From Rhyzopertha dominica (Eukaryota; Arthropoda; Insecta; Coleoptera; Bostrichidae), in assembly GCA_025024175.1 (NCBI GenBank), contig QCXZ01000045.1:3040649-3104648 (forward strand): 64,000 nucleotides of DNA, in the 5' to 3' direction. The notes below the pieces were generated by a model. That model did not search any database. It saw nothing but the letters and a program-made list of their open reading frames with translations, and was not told where the DNA came from. Positions 53,221 through 64,000 of this stretch are shown piece after piece. How positions within the stretch are numbered: the stretch's first letter is position 1; each line of letters starts with the position of its first letter. The position numbers and the translations under genes were made by a program.

Positions 53221-56200
53221 ATGTTATATTATTATTATTGTTATTATTATTGACTATTTCATGAACTATCGATGATCTAAATTTAGCAAAGCTAAAAATA
53301 TAAGAAGGGCAGTAAATACACGTATATCTAATATCTAAGTGTAAATCTCTCGCTAAAAAAATCTGTCTGATATTTTGAGTATTTACTGTACAACTGTACA
53401 ATAGAAAACTTCATGAAAAATTTCGTAGTTCATCAAAATTGAAATTAATAAATAAGCCCTGTGGTATTTTAAACGTTTCTGATTAATCTTAAGTCTTAAA
53501 AATAAGTTGAAAATATTTGTAGTTAATAACAATTACACTAAATCTTACTATATTAAAGAATGTCTAGTGAAAAAGGTTGAACTTTAGCTAATCCACTAAC
53601 ATCTCAGTAAATTAGCTCCACGTTTCTTTTGAAGATATACAAAAGAGCGACTCCAAGTATAAATATCAAGACAGATTCATAATTCTTAAACAACAAAACA
53701 GCGACATATTTTGTTCTTTATAGTCTTCTTGAAAAAAATTATTGTCAAAGTTACGAGTATATCAACTACCGTTTCTGACTTTTTCAAACAGATAGATGCA
53801 AGCAAACTTAACTTCAAATAAAAAAGCAACCTACATGCCAACAACACAAATAGAATATTATAGATCAAATAAATAATTTAGGTAGTACTGGACAATTGAG
53901 ATTACAAAAATCATCTAGAATTTTAAAAAATGTGCATTAATAATTTTATAAATTTCGAAATTTTCCAAGCAATTTAATTTTGATGATTTATTGCAAAAAT
54001 GTAATGAATTCAAATTGTCTAGCGTGGCAGTGTGTTTATTTAACAATAAGTGGTTAGTTAACGAAGAACATTTGCATTTTTTGATTTTTCAAATTATTTT
54101 ATATTCTCTTTAGCTCCAGTTAAAAAAGATCTACTCATTTGTCTTACATAAACTTAATTGCAATCATAAACTATACCTAAACGCCTGAATTATTATTCAG
54201 AACTGATATTTTGTCACAAAACACGGTAGAAAAAACAATCCACCAGAAAAAAAATAATTTAGTACACCAACTAGTCGACCTTACTTAAGAAGATACCAAA
54301 CCTTCACTTTTTCATCAAAAGTAAAGGTACTGAAGTGAAAATTAAATTTTGACAACCATCTGAAGTAGACTTTTGCCATTAAATAATTTGGAAAATTGTT
54401 ATTAAAAGTGATTTAGAGAATTAAACCCAGTTCTTTTTCAAAAGCGTATAAGAAAGAAGGTATTTTAAAAATTCGGTTAAACAATGAATAAAAAACGGCC
54501 AGTTTATGCGAATAAAGGTGTAAAGAAATATAAGAAATAATAAATGGCGTTTTCGAAATAGGGGNTGGAAGAAGATTGGATATATACAACTAATAAATCT
54601 AATAAGGGAATCTGATTATTAACTTCTGTTTCATAACCTTTTGCAATTTTGTTGTTCTTTAGTCCATTTCTTTGGATTTCTAGGTTCCATAAAATACAAG
54701 AATACTGTATAGATATGGTGCAATACATAAATAATATAAATCCACGATGGCAATACAATTTGTAGGGATTAAGGACTAATTTATAAAAAAAATATTCAAC
54801 TGGATGTATGCATAGCATTAGTAATATAAGTGGAAGAAGTATGTGCGTTTAGCTCAGCTTAAGCAACATTGTACACACAACCTTTTGCACTAAACCATCT
54901 ACATAAAACAAACTGCAATCGAAGACGACTACGTCAACTGGAATATTACGATGTTGTTTAAACAAACAGATTTTTATACAATTAAATGTGTGCTTCAAAG
55001 TGTTATTGAAACTGTTTTTCTTGGATCATAGTTCCACTGTTTTTTCCATATTTTGTCAGTCTTTGATGTACCACATACTAAAATCACCAAAACTTTATTA
55101 CTCCTAAATTTATAACAAATTGATGAAACGATGAATGTTTGTCTGCACCTGCATGCAAGGTCGAAGAGATCTAATAATAGATAAAAATAATACATAAAAC
55201 CTGGTGCGTTGCGTTTATATTACTGAACTTCAATTATTTCTTAAGTAAAATATCCAAGGCACGTGTAAGTGGCACATTATGCAGATGTTATTCGCGTTAT
55301 GGAAACGCAACAACAGGTTGACTAAATTTGCATACACATGTTTAGACTCGATCTGATTATCTTCTAAATGGAAATGGTATAATAAATTTGGTGCTTCCTT
55401 TTTATATGGATACAAAACTTATCTAAAGATGTTCAACGAGCCGTTTTTCCATTCCAAGACAGCGACATATCCCCAAATTATTTGGCAGCTGTAATGCATC
55501 CATAACAGAAGTTTTTCAAAGTTTTCAAGTTCTCAGATACCTGTATGAAAAAGCCTAAGCAGCCTAATTCTGGAGATCAAGCAGTTCGACCTTGATCCCC
55601 CCAAACAACACTTCTTTGTCAAGCAAAATAGGTTTGTTCCATTTTCAAGCGAAAGTTTTAATATTCATGTTGATACATAACAGGTTACACGTGTATATAA
55701 AATTAATAACAAGAATCAATTACCGTAACAATAATATGAATTGACATATTTGTTATTTTGCACGAAGCAGGGTAAACATAGTACGTGGAAATTATACATT
55801 ATAAAATTGCTGGGAATAATATTTACCTGCTTTAAGAAACCAATACAAATGCAGTGATTGTGTTAAGGTTGAAATTTTTTTAGACAGTGATATTTTTGTT
55901 AGAGGGAACAAAACACACTGGTGCTATTTGGTCACTCAACTCTAGATTTTACTTGTTTTTTGTGATAGAGATTAGAAATGTAAGAATCAATTCTGTTTAA
56001 CTGAGGATGGACACTATTTACTGCACATTATAATAAATAAAATTTTTATTATCATTAACTCAAGTATATGAAAGGTAAAGTCAAAAAAATATGTTCCTTT
56101 ACTAGATCTTAGGTAAATAAATATTTTTCATTTAGAGATGGCTCAATTAGTATGAAAGATATTGCTAGATAGGCTCGGTTACAAAATTTTATAAAAAAAT

Positions 56201-57429
56201 AAAATCAAATTATGTTCCTTATACAATGTTCTCTCAAACAGAATTCTTCGATCTTTTACGTACAAAGGCTTTGTGAAAAATTACATTTCGTATTTGTTTA
56301 CAGATGATTTGCTCATTCGCCGCAAAACTGACACAGACAGGAGTTCTCGTAGTCACTCATTTCCCTTTACTCTAATCATTTTCTCCTGACTGTGGAAATA
56401 TTGACATAGCGTGCAACGGTAAGCCTTGTATAAAGAGTTGTGTAAACAGTATAATACTGGCACAAATTTACATAACTAACACCGCATTATCATACGCTGT
56501 ATACCTGCACGCTTAGCGTAGTAAATGGATGGCAAAACACTTTCGTATTCAGGACAAAATTAGCGCATGTCAGTTATCAGTAGTACCAGGAACAGTGAGT
56601 TTTAGAAACTTAGAATTATGAAATTACGTAGGATTTAAAAAGTAATGATAATTTTCAGCAAGTAATTTTAAAAAAATTCATCAAAACTCATTTAAATTTT
56701 TGCAGGTCGAGTTTCAAATATTTCTTTTGATTTTACGAAAATAAGAAAAATCGACTAATGCTTATTTAAATATGAATTATTGTAGCACTAGAATTTTAAC
56801 AGAATACCTTAATAGTGGTGGAAATAAAGACAACACTTTGAAACGCAATGAACGAAAGGAAGCGGTCTTTATATGTGTCAAAGTAAAAGTATGATATATG
56901 AGCTGCAGACATATTCTTATCTCTTCACTTAAATACCAAAAAGAAATGTTATTGGTAAACTTCACATTATAAAGAAAAACATAATTTTTAGTCGTATCTG
57001 GACACAAAAAATTGACTACACTATTGTATACCACTTTAGAGTTTTAGACATTTTAGACTACAACTGGTCATTATTCAGACAGTCAAAAAATGAAAGATAT
57101 TGTGCAGAATATGACCAGCTATAATGACAACCTCGTTCCAAACATTTAAGCATTTTTTTTCTGAATATAGTACACGGTCAACAAGTTTCACTAGAGGATT
57201 TCCCTGATTGTATTAGATATATCGGTGGAAATACCAGAACTATTATAAGATGGTTACGCTTGGATATAATTGGAAATTTTAATAACGCGATAGATTACTG
57301 TAAAGATAACTGAAAGCGAAGATTTATTTCAGTTAAGACACGAGTTTTTTTTTAAGTCTATTGATTCATCATTATTAAGTCTCGTATACAATTATTATGC
57401 TAATGAGATTATAGTAATGCTATTTTTAG
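53221..57429. other. Unassigned AT-rich intergenic sequence
   Basis: No gene, RNA or repeat boundary is visible apart from a short TTA/ATT microsatellite at 53226-53250. All frames are shorter than 105 codons and have the composition of AT-rich noise. Confidence 0.45.
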
Positions 57430-58033
57430 AAATAGTAGGTGTTTTCCGCGTACCTACTGGATTTTCCACAGGGCTCTATCTTAGGTCCGTTAATATATAC
57501 TCTGTATACATCAAATTTTGGCAATTCGGTAAAGAACTGTAAAATTCATATGGATGCTGACGACACGCAACTTTACCATTTTTTTTTTGATAAAAATGAA
57601 ATGCACGATGCTGCGCAATTAATTAATGAGAATTTAAATAGCCTTGCTGATATATCGCATAAGCATAATCTTTGTCTTAATAACGTTAAATCGTCAGTTA
57701 TATATTTTGGTGGCTTAGCCGCAAATGATATCACGATTGTAATCGAAACTGATCCATTGAGGAAAGTATCTGAGGGAAAAAATCTAGGGGTGATTATTGA
57801 TAGTAATTTAAGATTTACCAGTTACGTTAATTTTATGCTTCGTAAGGCTTATACCAAACTTAAATTGATATACACCCACAGGCATTTCTTAACAAAAAAG
57901 ATTAAAATACTCTTATGTGATTCACCAGTTCTCTGACAGTTTAATCATTGTGACTATGTCTATGGGTCCTGTCTGACGGCTAAGGATGCTCAGCACATTC
58001 AGAGGATACAAAATAGCTGCCTCAGATTTAAAA

Positions 58034-58146
58034 TGCATGTCTATGCTGTGCTGTCTACACCTCAACCAACTGCAGATAGATCTATTTCGCTGTCATTACA
58101 GCTCATCAGTGCAGTTTAGGTCTAGTGTAGACAGCACGGCGTAGAA
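58034..58146 (-). ncRNA. Type I hammerhead ribozyme, all core bases intact (copy 5)
   Basis: On the minus strand: outer helix GTGCTGTCTACAC with GTGTAGACAGCAC (13 perfect pairs), ACTGCA/TGCAGT, CTGATGA (complement at 58103-58109), helix II GCTGT-AATG-ACAGC, GAAA, helix III ATAG-AT-CTAT, and C complementary to G58075 as cleavage base. All invariant bases are right. Confidence 0.88.
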
Positions 58147-58300
58147 CTGGTTTTGCTTATATACTAAAGCAATGGTATGATGTAAGTAAGAATTTAGGAT
58201 GGCAATGCCATCTGTCAGCATTACACTGACATGATGACAAAGCCACCTAGCTGCCTTAACGGGTACTACTTCCTAAAGGAAGTGACCTGTAGCCTGACAA

Positions 58301-58400
58301 ATTAGACCTAAACTACACTGATGAGCTGTAATGACATCGAAATAGATCTATCTGCAGTTGGTTGAGGTGTAGACAGCACAGCATAGACATGCATTTTAAT
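58301..58400 (+). ncRNA. Hammerhead ribozyme, 5' truncated with two mismatches (copy 6)
   Basis: CTGATGA is at 58318-58324, GAAA at 58339-58342 and TATC then TGCAG follow. Helix II is GCTGT against ACATC (one mismatch) and helix I is ACTACA against TGCAGT (one mismatch). The outer helix I strand upstream is replaced by CCTGACAAATTAGACC, so only the inner helix can form. Activity is doubtful. Confidence 0.75.
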
Positions 58401-59293
58401 GTATGTTGGTTCTTGCCTGCTAGCAAAAAGTGCCGTGGGAACCTGCTGTCCAATTAAGTATGCAGTTGCATGCCAATTTGTCAGGCTATAGGTCACTTCC
58501 TTTAGGAAGTAGTACCCGTTAAGGCAGCTAGGTGGCTTTGTCATCAAGTCAGTGTAATGCTGACAGATGGCATTGCCATCCTAAATTCTTACTTGTTTCA
58601 GATTTACTTTTGGAATAAGGAAATTTGAGAGAGTGTCTCACATTCTGATTGGTACAGGTTGGCTTGATATGAAAAATCGTAGGAGGCTTCATGCTGCTGT
58701 TCTCTATCGCAGATTACTCATTCATAAGTCCCCACCCTATCTCTATAATAAAATTAAATTAAGAACTGATGTTCATAACCTGAATATCAGAAGGAAGGAC
58801 GCCCTTACGATTCCTCGGCACATATCTGCCCTTTACGAAAGGTCATTCAGCTACAACGTAACCAAAATAATTAGTGGGCTCCCAGCGTCCTCGAGATCAA
58901 TGTCAATTGTTACCTTTNAACGTTTCTATGAAAGTTATCTTCTTGAATCACAAAATTGAAGTTATATCTGATTATTATAAAGTGCCGCCCTTCATCCGTT
59001 GTGTGTTTTTGTTTTTCTCCTATTTATCATGCAATTCCAATTATTTAAATATGATGGCAGTATTCATAGATTGGCAATTCTGCAAAGTAGTTTTTTTTAT
59101 TTTTCTGATAGAAGTACAGAAAAGTATTTAGTATAAACTTAGTTTAACTTACAGTTGTATTATTATAGATATCATAATCTGAGGAGGTTTGGGGGAGAAT
59201 AGCAATCCAATAGATCGAACTTCATACCTTTGATGACATAGACACTGTATGAAATTCTATTCATATATAGGCATGTTTATGTGCATCAATAAA

Positions 59294-59297
<4 letters not shown>

Positions 59298-59325
<28 letters not shown>

Positions 59326-59340
59326 ATATTATTATTATTA

Positions 59341-59385
<45 letters not shown>
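59298..59385 (+). repeat. TTA/ATT microsatellite, LINE tail
   Basis: ATT repeats with two small interruptions over about 90 bp, directly after AATAAAATTTG at the end of the LINE. Confidence 0.9.
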
Positions 59386-59387
<2 letters not shown>

Positions 59388-60526
59388 GTTCACCTGGAAA
59401 AGTATCTAAGACACGTAACAAAAGCATCTGAAGTTAAAAAGGTATATCAGTAACAAGATATTTTTATAGTTCCGCTGTTCGGTGTAGATATAGATAACTA
59501 GCTCAAATTTATCCGTTGGTAGGAGATATTAAGAACAATCTTTAAATGCTTACATCTTATTACATGCTTCTTAGCACAACACGTGTGGCCTTTTAGTTTC
59601 CTAAACAAAACTAACGAGGGATCATATATAATGATCTAATGCTATAACACGTTTATTATTGCATTAGGTAAACAGCGAATTATTTTACTCGAATTTTGAA
59701 ATACACTTTTAATAGTAGACTAGCTGACCCGACAGACACTGTCCAAGTTCAAATAAATTTATAAAAAAAAAACTATTGGAAATGTGTATTAACGATAGGG
59801 TCCATGCTAGACCGTTCATTACAACAGGCCGGTATGTAGCGCTATCTCTCTCGATGCCTACGTCACAAAATCGGTCCGCTTCGCACATAACTCTTTTAGT
59901 ATTACGAGAGAATAGTAGGAAACTGCTAAAACCGCTCATTGAGCACTGTTCTACATTTAACTATTGTTTTATACTCTGTACCATAATAAAAAATTAAAAC
60001 GTCATCGTGGTGATGTTTCNCTGGCTTATTATTAAAAATGACGAATTTAGGACACGTTCGCAGGCATCAAAAGATAAAAAAGTAGCTAATCTATCAAGTC
60101 TTTAAAGTTTTCTTATATTTTATATAAATTGTGTTAACATTGAGCAACCGCTAGCTTTACAAGTCAATATAAGTCATGTGAATAATGAACAGGCAACTAA
60201 AATATACATGCCTAAGTGCCTCGTTTGTAGTGTTAAAATTTCTTAATTTTACCCTTTCCTTAGTAGCATCAATATAATTTAAAATAAGAAGTCCGTACTT
60301 AGCTTTGGTCTTTATGTTGTCTAGAATCTCGATACTAAATTTGATTTCAATCACTTGAAACTCTACTGAAGAAATTAAAAAAAATTCTCAGGGCGTAACA
60401 AGCATTGTGATACCCATATACATAGAGTTGAAAGTGAAAGACTTATAAATATCTACTTCCTTTCTAAATAACTATCTTTTCCAAAATATCAACATTTATG
60501 CACTTCTGTCTGGGTTATGTTAAGTC

Positions 60527-60528
<2 letters not shown>
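59386..60528. other. Unassigned; includes one arm of an inverted repeat
   Basis: At 59800-59842, GGTCCATGCTAGACCGTTCA and ACAGGCCGG are the reverse complement of CCGGCCTGT and TGAACGGCCTAGGTCCATGG at 61998-62040, some 2.2 kb away. The flanking starts and ends (CTAGCTGACCCGACAGAC at 59721 and CAAATCGGTCCAGCC at 62344) are words common in widespread insect repeats. No gene was found in between. Confidence 0.4.
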
Positions 60529-60561
<33 letters not shown>

Positions 60562-60772
60562 TAATAATAATAATAATAATATATAATAATAATATAATAA
60601 TATAATATAATATAATATAATATATATAATATAATATAATAATATATAATAATATAATATATATATAATATAATATAATATAATAATAATATATAATAAT
60701 AATAATATAATATAATAATATAATAATAATATAATAATAATATAATATAATATAATAATATATATAATAATA

Positions 60773-60810
<38 letters not shown>

Positions 60811-60811
60811 T
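60529..60811. repeat. AT microsatellite, about 280 bp of TAA/TAATA
   Basis: Uninterrupted TAATA, TAA and TATA words only. The two long minus-strand frames of Ile, Tyr and Leu here are artefacts of the repeat. Confidence 0.95.
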
Positions 60812-61045
60812 TGTTACGATACAAGAATCTCCTGGCGCATTCAAAATAGACGGATGTCAGGTCAAGCATCCGAGTACCCTGACGTCAACCTGCTGATGCA
60901 GCATCCCCGGGCAACTCTACTATCAGCGTTCACAAGATAAAGACCGTGTCCTTTATCAGTCATCTGTTGTTATAAGACTTTGTTCTTGTAACCAAATAAT
61001 AAATAAAAACAATTTTTAAAAACGTATTTCCCGATTCGTGGCACA
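60812..61045 (+). mobile_element. Possible LTR or SINE remnant
   Basis: TGTTACGATACAAG opens a stretch with GATAAAGACC, a TTATAAGAC box, CAAATAATAAATAAA and an end near CGATTCGTGGCACA. The layout (TG start, TATA-like box, polyadenylation signal, CA end) is LTR-like, but no internal region or second copy is seen. Confidence 0.25.
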
Positions 61046-63546
61046 TTACTATATGTACCTGTTTTTATTAAAAAAGTATATTTAATTATTGTATAAGAGT
61101 TTTTTAAATTTTATTTGTCTGTTACATTATCTACATTGATCCGATAATATAGGTATTTATGTACCATAATATGTAATGTTACGTGCTTCCAAATTAAATA
61201 ACTGATGGGTTGGATTCACTTTGACATACGACTTATGTCACTTAAGACACTATTTAAGTACGAGCTTTTTAACCAGCCAATCAAGAGTGGTACTATCCAC
61301 TAAGGTCGAAGATTCGTATGATGTTGATAATAGTTTTTGTACTTGAGCACTTTAGCACGAGATCTTGGATTGTAACGGTACCTATCTATTTTATTTATTC
61401 ATTTAAACATCTGTTTGAATAAAACACGGTTACTTTGAAGCAATCTCTATGATGTTAGTTGCATAATTTGTTTTACGTGTGAGGTACACATCCGAATCTT
61501 AATTTTGGATTGATAGATTCATGAATTACACGTTCTTTAAAATAGCTTCATTTATGACATAGGTAACTACAAATTATTTACAATTTACTATTATTATCAA
61601 GGATTTTGTGCGATCGGCAGCCACGTTTAAACGTTTCACGTCATAACTAGATTCAAGCTTAGGCCTTATTTACTGATAACTAATGCTGGTAGTTTTGTGG
61701 TCTACAAAAATTCGAATGCAAATTGCTATTCCGTCCGTTTTTCGCCGTACGAGAAGAGACAAGTCAAGTCATGTTTTTCTTGAAACTTTAAGCAATGTTA
61801 CGTTTATTCATTAAATAGCTCCTTAAACAATCGTCAAGCTGCTTCTTTTTAAGGAAATGCTAGACATACTATATAAGGAATTGCCTCGCTTAGTGAAGAT
61901 AAGCTTGAATTCTTCGCAAATTGTATTTTAGGCAGAGCGAAGTAAAGCGCTGCACGCAGTCACTGCATAAAATGGGACCAGTCTTGTAACGTCACATTCA
62001 TCGCTTGCCGGCCTGTAGTTATGAACGGCCTAGGTCCATGGATATTCACTTGTTCAGAAGAAGTAAAATTCTAAAAAAACTGAAAGTAAATAAAGAACTG
62101 ACGATAGTAACGACATATTTGGTTCTTTTTTCTTTGTTCCGGGAAAAGTTTTTTTGCTAAAAACATTTCTAGAACCATAAAGAACAAAACAAAAAAAAAA
62201 CAGTAATCGTGAGTTAGGGTCGAGTTCATACAAAAATCCCATTGAACTTTCAGTTCTTCCAAATTTTGCGGGCAACTTTTTCAATCTTTATTTCCGTAAA
62301 AGAACTTATTTGGGTTATTACGAAATAAATAATAAAGATGATGCAAATCGGTCCAGCCATTTTCAAGCGATTCACTTACTAAGGAACAGCATCTTATCTT
62401 TATTTATATGGATTATTACTAGTTTAACAATGGAAAGGTCTCTTGGGTTTAACCCCCTAGATGTGTCTTCTTAATAGAAATAATTTCAGTTGTCCATCAA
62501 TTATGAAATTAAATGCAAACCTGCTGATTCCAGCTTTATTTATTTTTTATTCCAAGATATGCTGAATCAAACTAGACATTCTGCAATAATTTTAAGAATA
62601 ATACAAAGTTCAATGCTGTTTTTAATTATTACGGCATTAACTTCCCAAACGAGAACAAAAGTTAATTGAAGATTAACTACTAGCTCAGCAAATTGAGTAC
62701 GTGGTAATTAATCTATTCCTAATTTATGCGTGCTCTAAAAATATGCAACAATTACTGAAATATCGGCAGTGTCCAATGATTCTATGACTAAATATAGAAC
62801 AGTGACATTTTTATTATGTTATAAATTATATTCAATTGCGGATAAAAGATTGTGGTCAATATTAAGGTAAAATTTATTACTCATTAAGAATTAATTTAAA
62901 AAGTATTAGCACAATTTGATGTTCCTAAATTGAAAGCAAATTCGAGCATTTGTTGTAGAACATTTTTGAGTGCTGATTGTTTTCACGTTTGTTATAATAA
63001 TTGTCTTGCTTGATTTTTTATAATGTTATTGTAGTACTTAATTCCATTTGCAAGTTAAATTTGTACATTTTTTGATACATCAGTGACTGTGCTTTTATCG
63101 CAAAAAAAAACGTTAACCATACAAATTTTTTAAAATTTCAAGATACGTTTGTTCATATGTCATGTGTTTTATTAACTGAACAAAAATGAGCAAAAAATGT
63201 GGCACATTCTCCTTTGTCATCAAAAAGAATCCACAACTATGTTGTAGTTGAATACCACTGTACCCTCAAGTACTAACCATGAAACAAGTTACGCATATAA
63301 TCTTCGGATTTCATGATATACTTGATTCAGTGCGACAAAATAGTGTAAACCCTAATGAATTGTATAATGACATACTTATCTGGTTATTTCTATTACAAAT
63401 GCGCCGCTCTATTACCAGTTTTAGTTTTGTCTCCCTGTATATTTACGAGCTTTATCCTTGCTCATTGTATACTCAGTTTGAACTTAGTAACCATTTATGA
63501 TATAAACCGTTCACTATCCAAAAGACTTGGTATGGTGTAAGCAGAA
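61046..63546. other. Unassigned AT-rich sequence
   Basis: Apart from the right arm of the inverted repeat at 61998-62040, I see nothing I can name. The frame at 63279-63500 has no known motif. Confidence 0.4.
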
Positions 63547-63745
63547 AAGTAGATGGCAATACCATCTGTCAGCAATAAACTGAGATGATGACCAAGCCTT
63601 GGATATATAGGGAAAAAAACAGTTCTATGCTATACTCTCTCCATTAGACCTAAACTACACTGATGAGCTATAATAATAGCGAAACAGACCTATCTGCAGT
63701 TGGTTGCGCTGCAGACAGCATAATATCTACACGCCTTTTTACCGT
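63547..63745 (+). mobile_element. Hammerhead-ribozyme repeat, diverged copy
   Basis: It carries AGATGGCAATACCATCTGTC and AGCAATAAACTGA in the orientation of a minus half, then a GGATATATAGG box, then a + strand ribozyme, so it is a shortened head-to-head unit like 58031-58597. It is the most diverged copy. Confidence 0.7.
63621..63725 (+). ncRNA. Hammerhead ribozyme with a compensatory helix II change (copy 7)
   Basis: CTGATGA is at 63660-63666, helix II GCTAT (63667-63671), loop AATA, ATAGC (63676-63680), GAAA at 63681-63684 and cleavage after C63694. Relative to GCTGT/ACAGC in the other copies, one G-C pair has become A-U on both sides. Helix III has one mismatch (ACAG against CTAT) and helix I one (ACTACA against TGCAGT). 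Confidence 0.78.
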
Positions 63746-64000
63746 TCACTGATTCAAATCGTGGCCCTTGATGAGACTATGGCAACTATTAAGTTATAAG
63801 TAAATAAAATAAAAGCATTTGGTGGTTTTACAGAATCTAATAATCAGGCTTTAATAATAGTTTAACTTGCGGTACTGTTTCGAACCTTTCGGTTTTTCGT
63901 GACAAAGTTTGTGGAAAGTGCCTTTATTTTACTCATATTTATTTATACTTGTCGCTAAATTAACCTTCAATTCCGCATATTAACAGAATTTACTTAGTTA
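63746..64000. other. Unassigned AT-rich sequence
   Basis: Nothing recognisable to the end of the window. Confidence 0.4.

Larger units (their letters stand above)
58031..58597. mobile_element. Head-to-head hammerhead element inserted in the LINE, 9 bp target duplication
   Basis: TCAGATTTA lies on both sides (58022-58030 and 58598-58606), and deleting the insert restores the LINE frame. The insert consists of a minus-strand half with a complete ribozyme (58034-58146) and its body, then a + strand half with a second ribozyme (58301-58400) and its own body down to CCTAAATTCTTACTTGTTT. Both halves carry GACAGATGGCATTGCCATCC and GGTCACTTCC or their complements. So an inverted pair moved as one unit. 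Confidence 0.9.
57430..59385 (+). pseudogene. CR1/Jockey-like LINE, 3' half, split by a ribozyme element
   Basis: The frame at 57439-57936 has FPQGSILGPLIYTLYTSN, HMDADDTQLYHF (catalytic ADD), NSLADISHKHNLCLNNVKSS and NLGVIIDSNLRF, the palm and thumb of a CR1/Jockey-like reverse transcriptase. After a single stop it continues (YGSCLTAKDAQHIQRIQNSC) to 58030, is interrupted by 567 bp, and resumes at 58598 with FERVSHILIGTGWLDMKNRR, SPPYLYNKIKLR and RSFSYNVTKIISGLP. The frame rejoins exactly when the insert and one 9 bp duplication are removed. The 3' end has AATAAA and a TTA/ATT microsatellite tail at 59298-59385. It is comparatively young. Confidence 0.85.

Noticed and set aside
60489..60869. 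Two long minus-strand frames made of Ile, Tyr and Leu
   Set aside because: They are reading frames of a pure TAA/TAATA microsatellite and have no coding meaning.

Overview
This window is from an AT-rich animal nuclear genome, almost certainly an insect. The only clearly recognisable host gene is the 3' five-sixths of an SLC13-family Na+/carboxylate cotransporter (Indy-like), spread over five + strand exons between 10037 and 30932 with canonical GT-AG introns and consistent phases. Together they give 511 residues plus a stop. The first roughly 60-90 residues must be encoded by exons that I could not find and that probably lie upstream of base 1. The rest is an unusually dense graveyard of mobile DNA, which suggests a large repeat-rich insect genome (a beetle is plausible, but nothing here proves the order).

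Layout. 1-10036: a THAP-domain DNA element, an R1/I-like LINE fragment, Ty3/gypsy integrase and reverse-transcriptase fragments, a 1 kb foldback element and a TIR element. 10037-30932: the transporter gene. Its introns hold a three-unit minisatellite, hammerhead-ribozyme repeats, Tc1/mariner-type transposase remnants, a second foldback element carrying a hAT-like insertion, an IS630-like transposase, an RTE-like LINE, another THAP element, a tRNA-like SINE head and a Penelope-like fragment. 31438-35800: a diverged THAP remnant, a second ribozyme-like palindromic element, hAT- and mariner-like non-autonomous elements and a GC-rich minisatellite. 36000-40400: LINE fragments, mostly minus strand. 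41505-44325: a Penelope-like insertion with a 14 bp target duplication and inverted arms, into which a THAP element is nested. 45100-45530: a possible first exon of an unidentified gene. 45838-47246: a third foldback element. 47250-57400: mostly featureless AT-rich DNA apart from another THAP element. 57430-59390: a CR1/Jockey-like LINE split by a ribozyme element. 59400-64000: microsatellites and one more hammerhead copy.

Two repeat systems deserve attention. (1) A small element carrying a type I hammerhead ribozyme occurs at four loci (about 11.7-12.6 kb, 26.7 kb, 58.0-58.6 kb and 63.6 kb), with seven ribozyme copies in all. Two copies keep every core nucleotide, one shows a compensatory base-pair change in helix II, one locus is a tandem pair, and one head-to-head pair moved as a single unit into a LINE, leaving a 9 bp target duplication. 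A divergent palindromic relative lies at 32.2-32.6 kb. (2) An approximately 1.3 kb DNA element occurs in five copies plus one diverged relative. One end carries the first exons of a THAP-domain gene and the other end a conserved 31-codon ORF running towards it. This looks like an internally deleted derivative of a transposon with two convergent genes.
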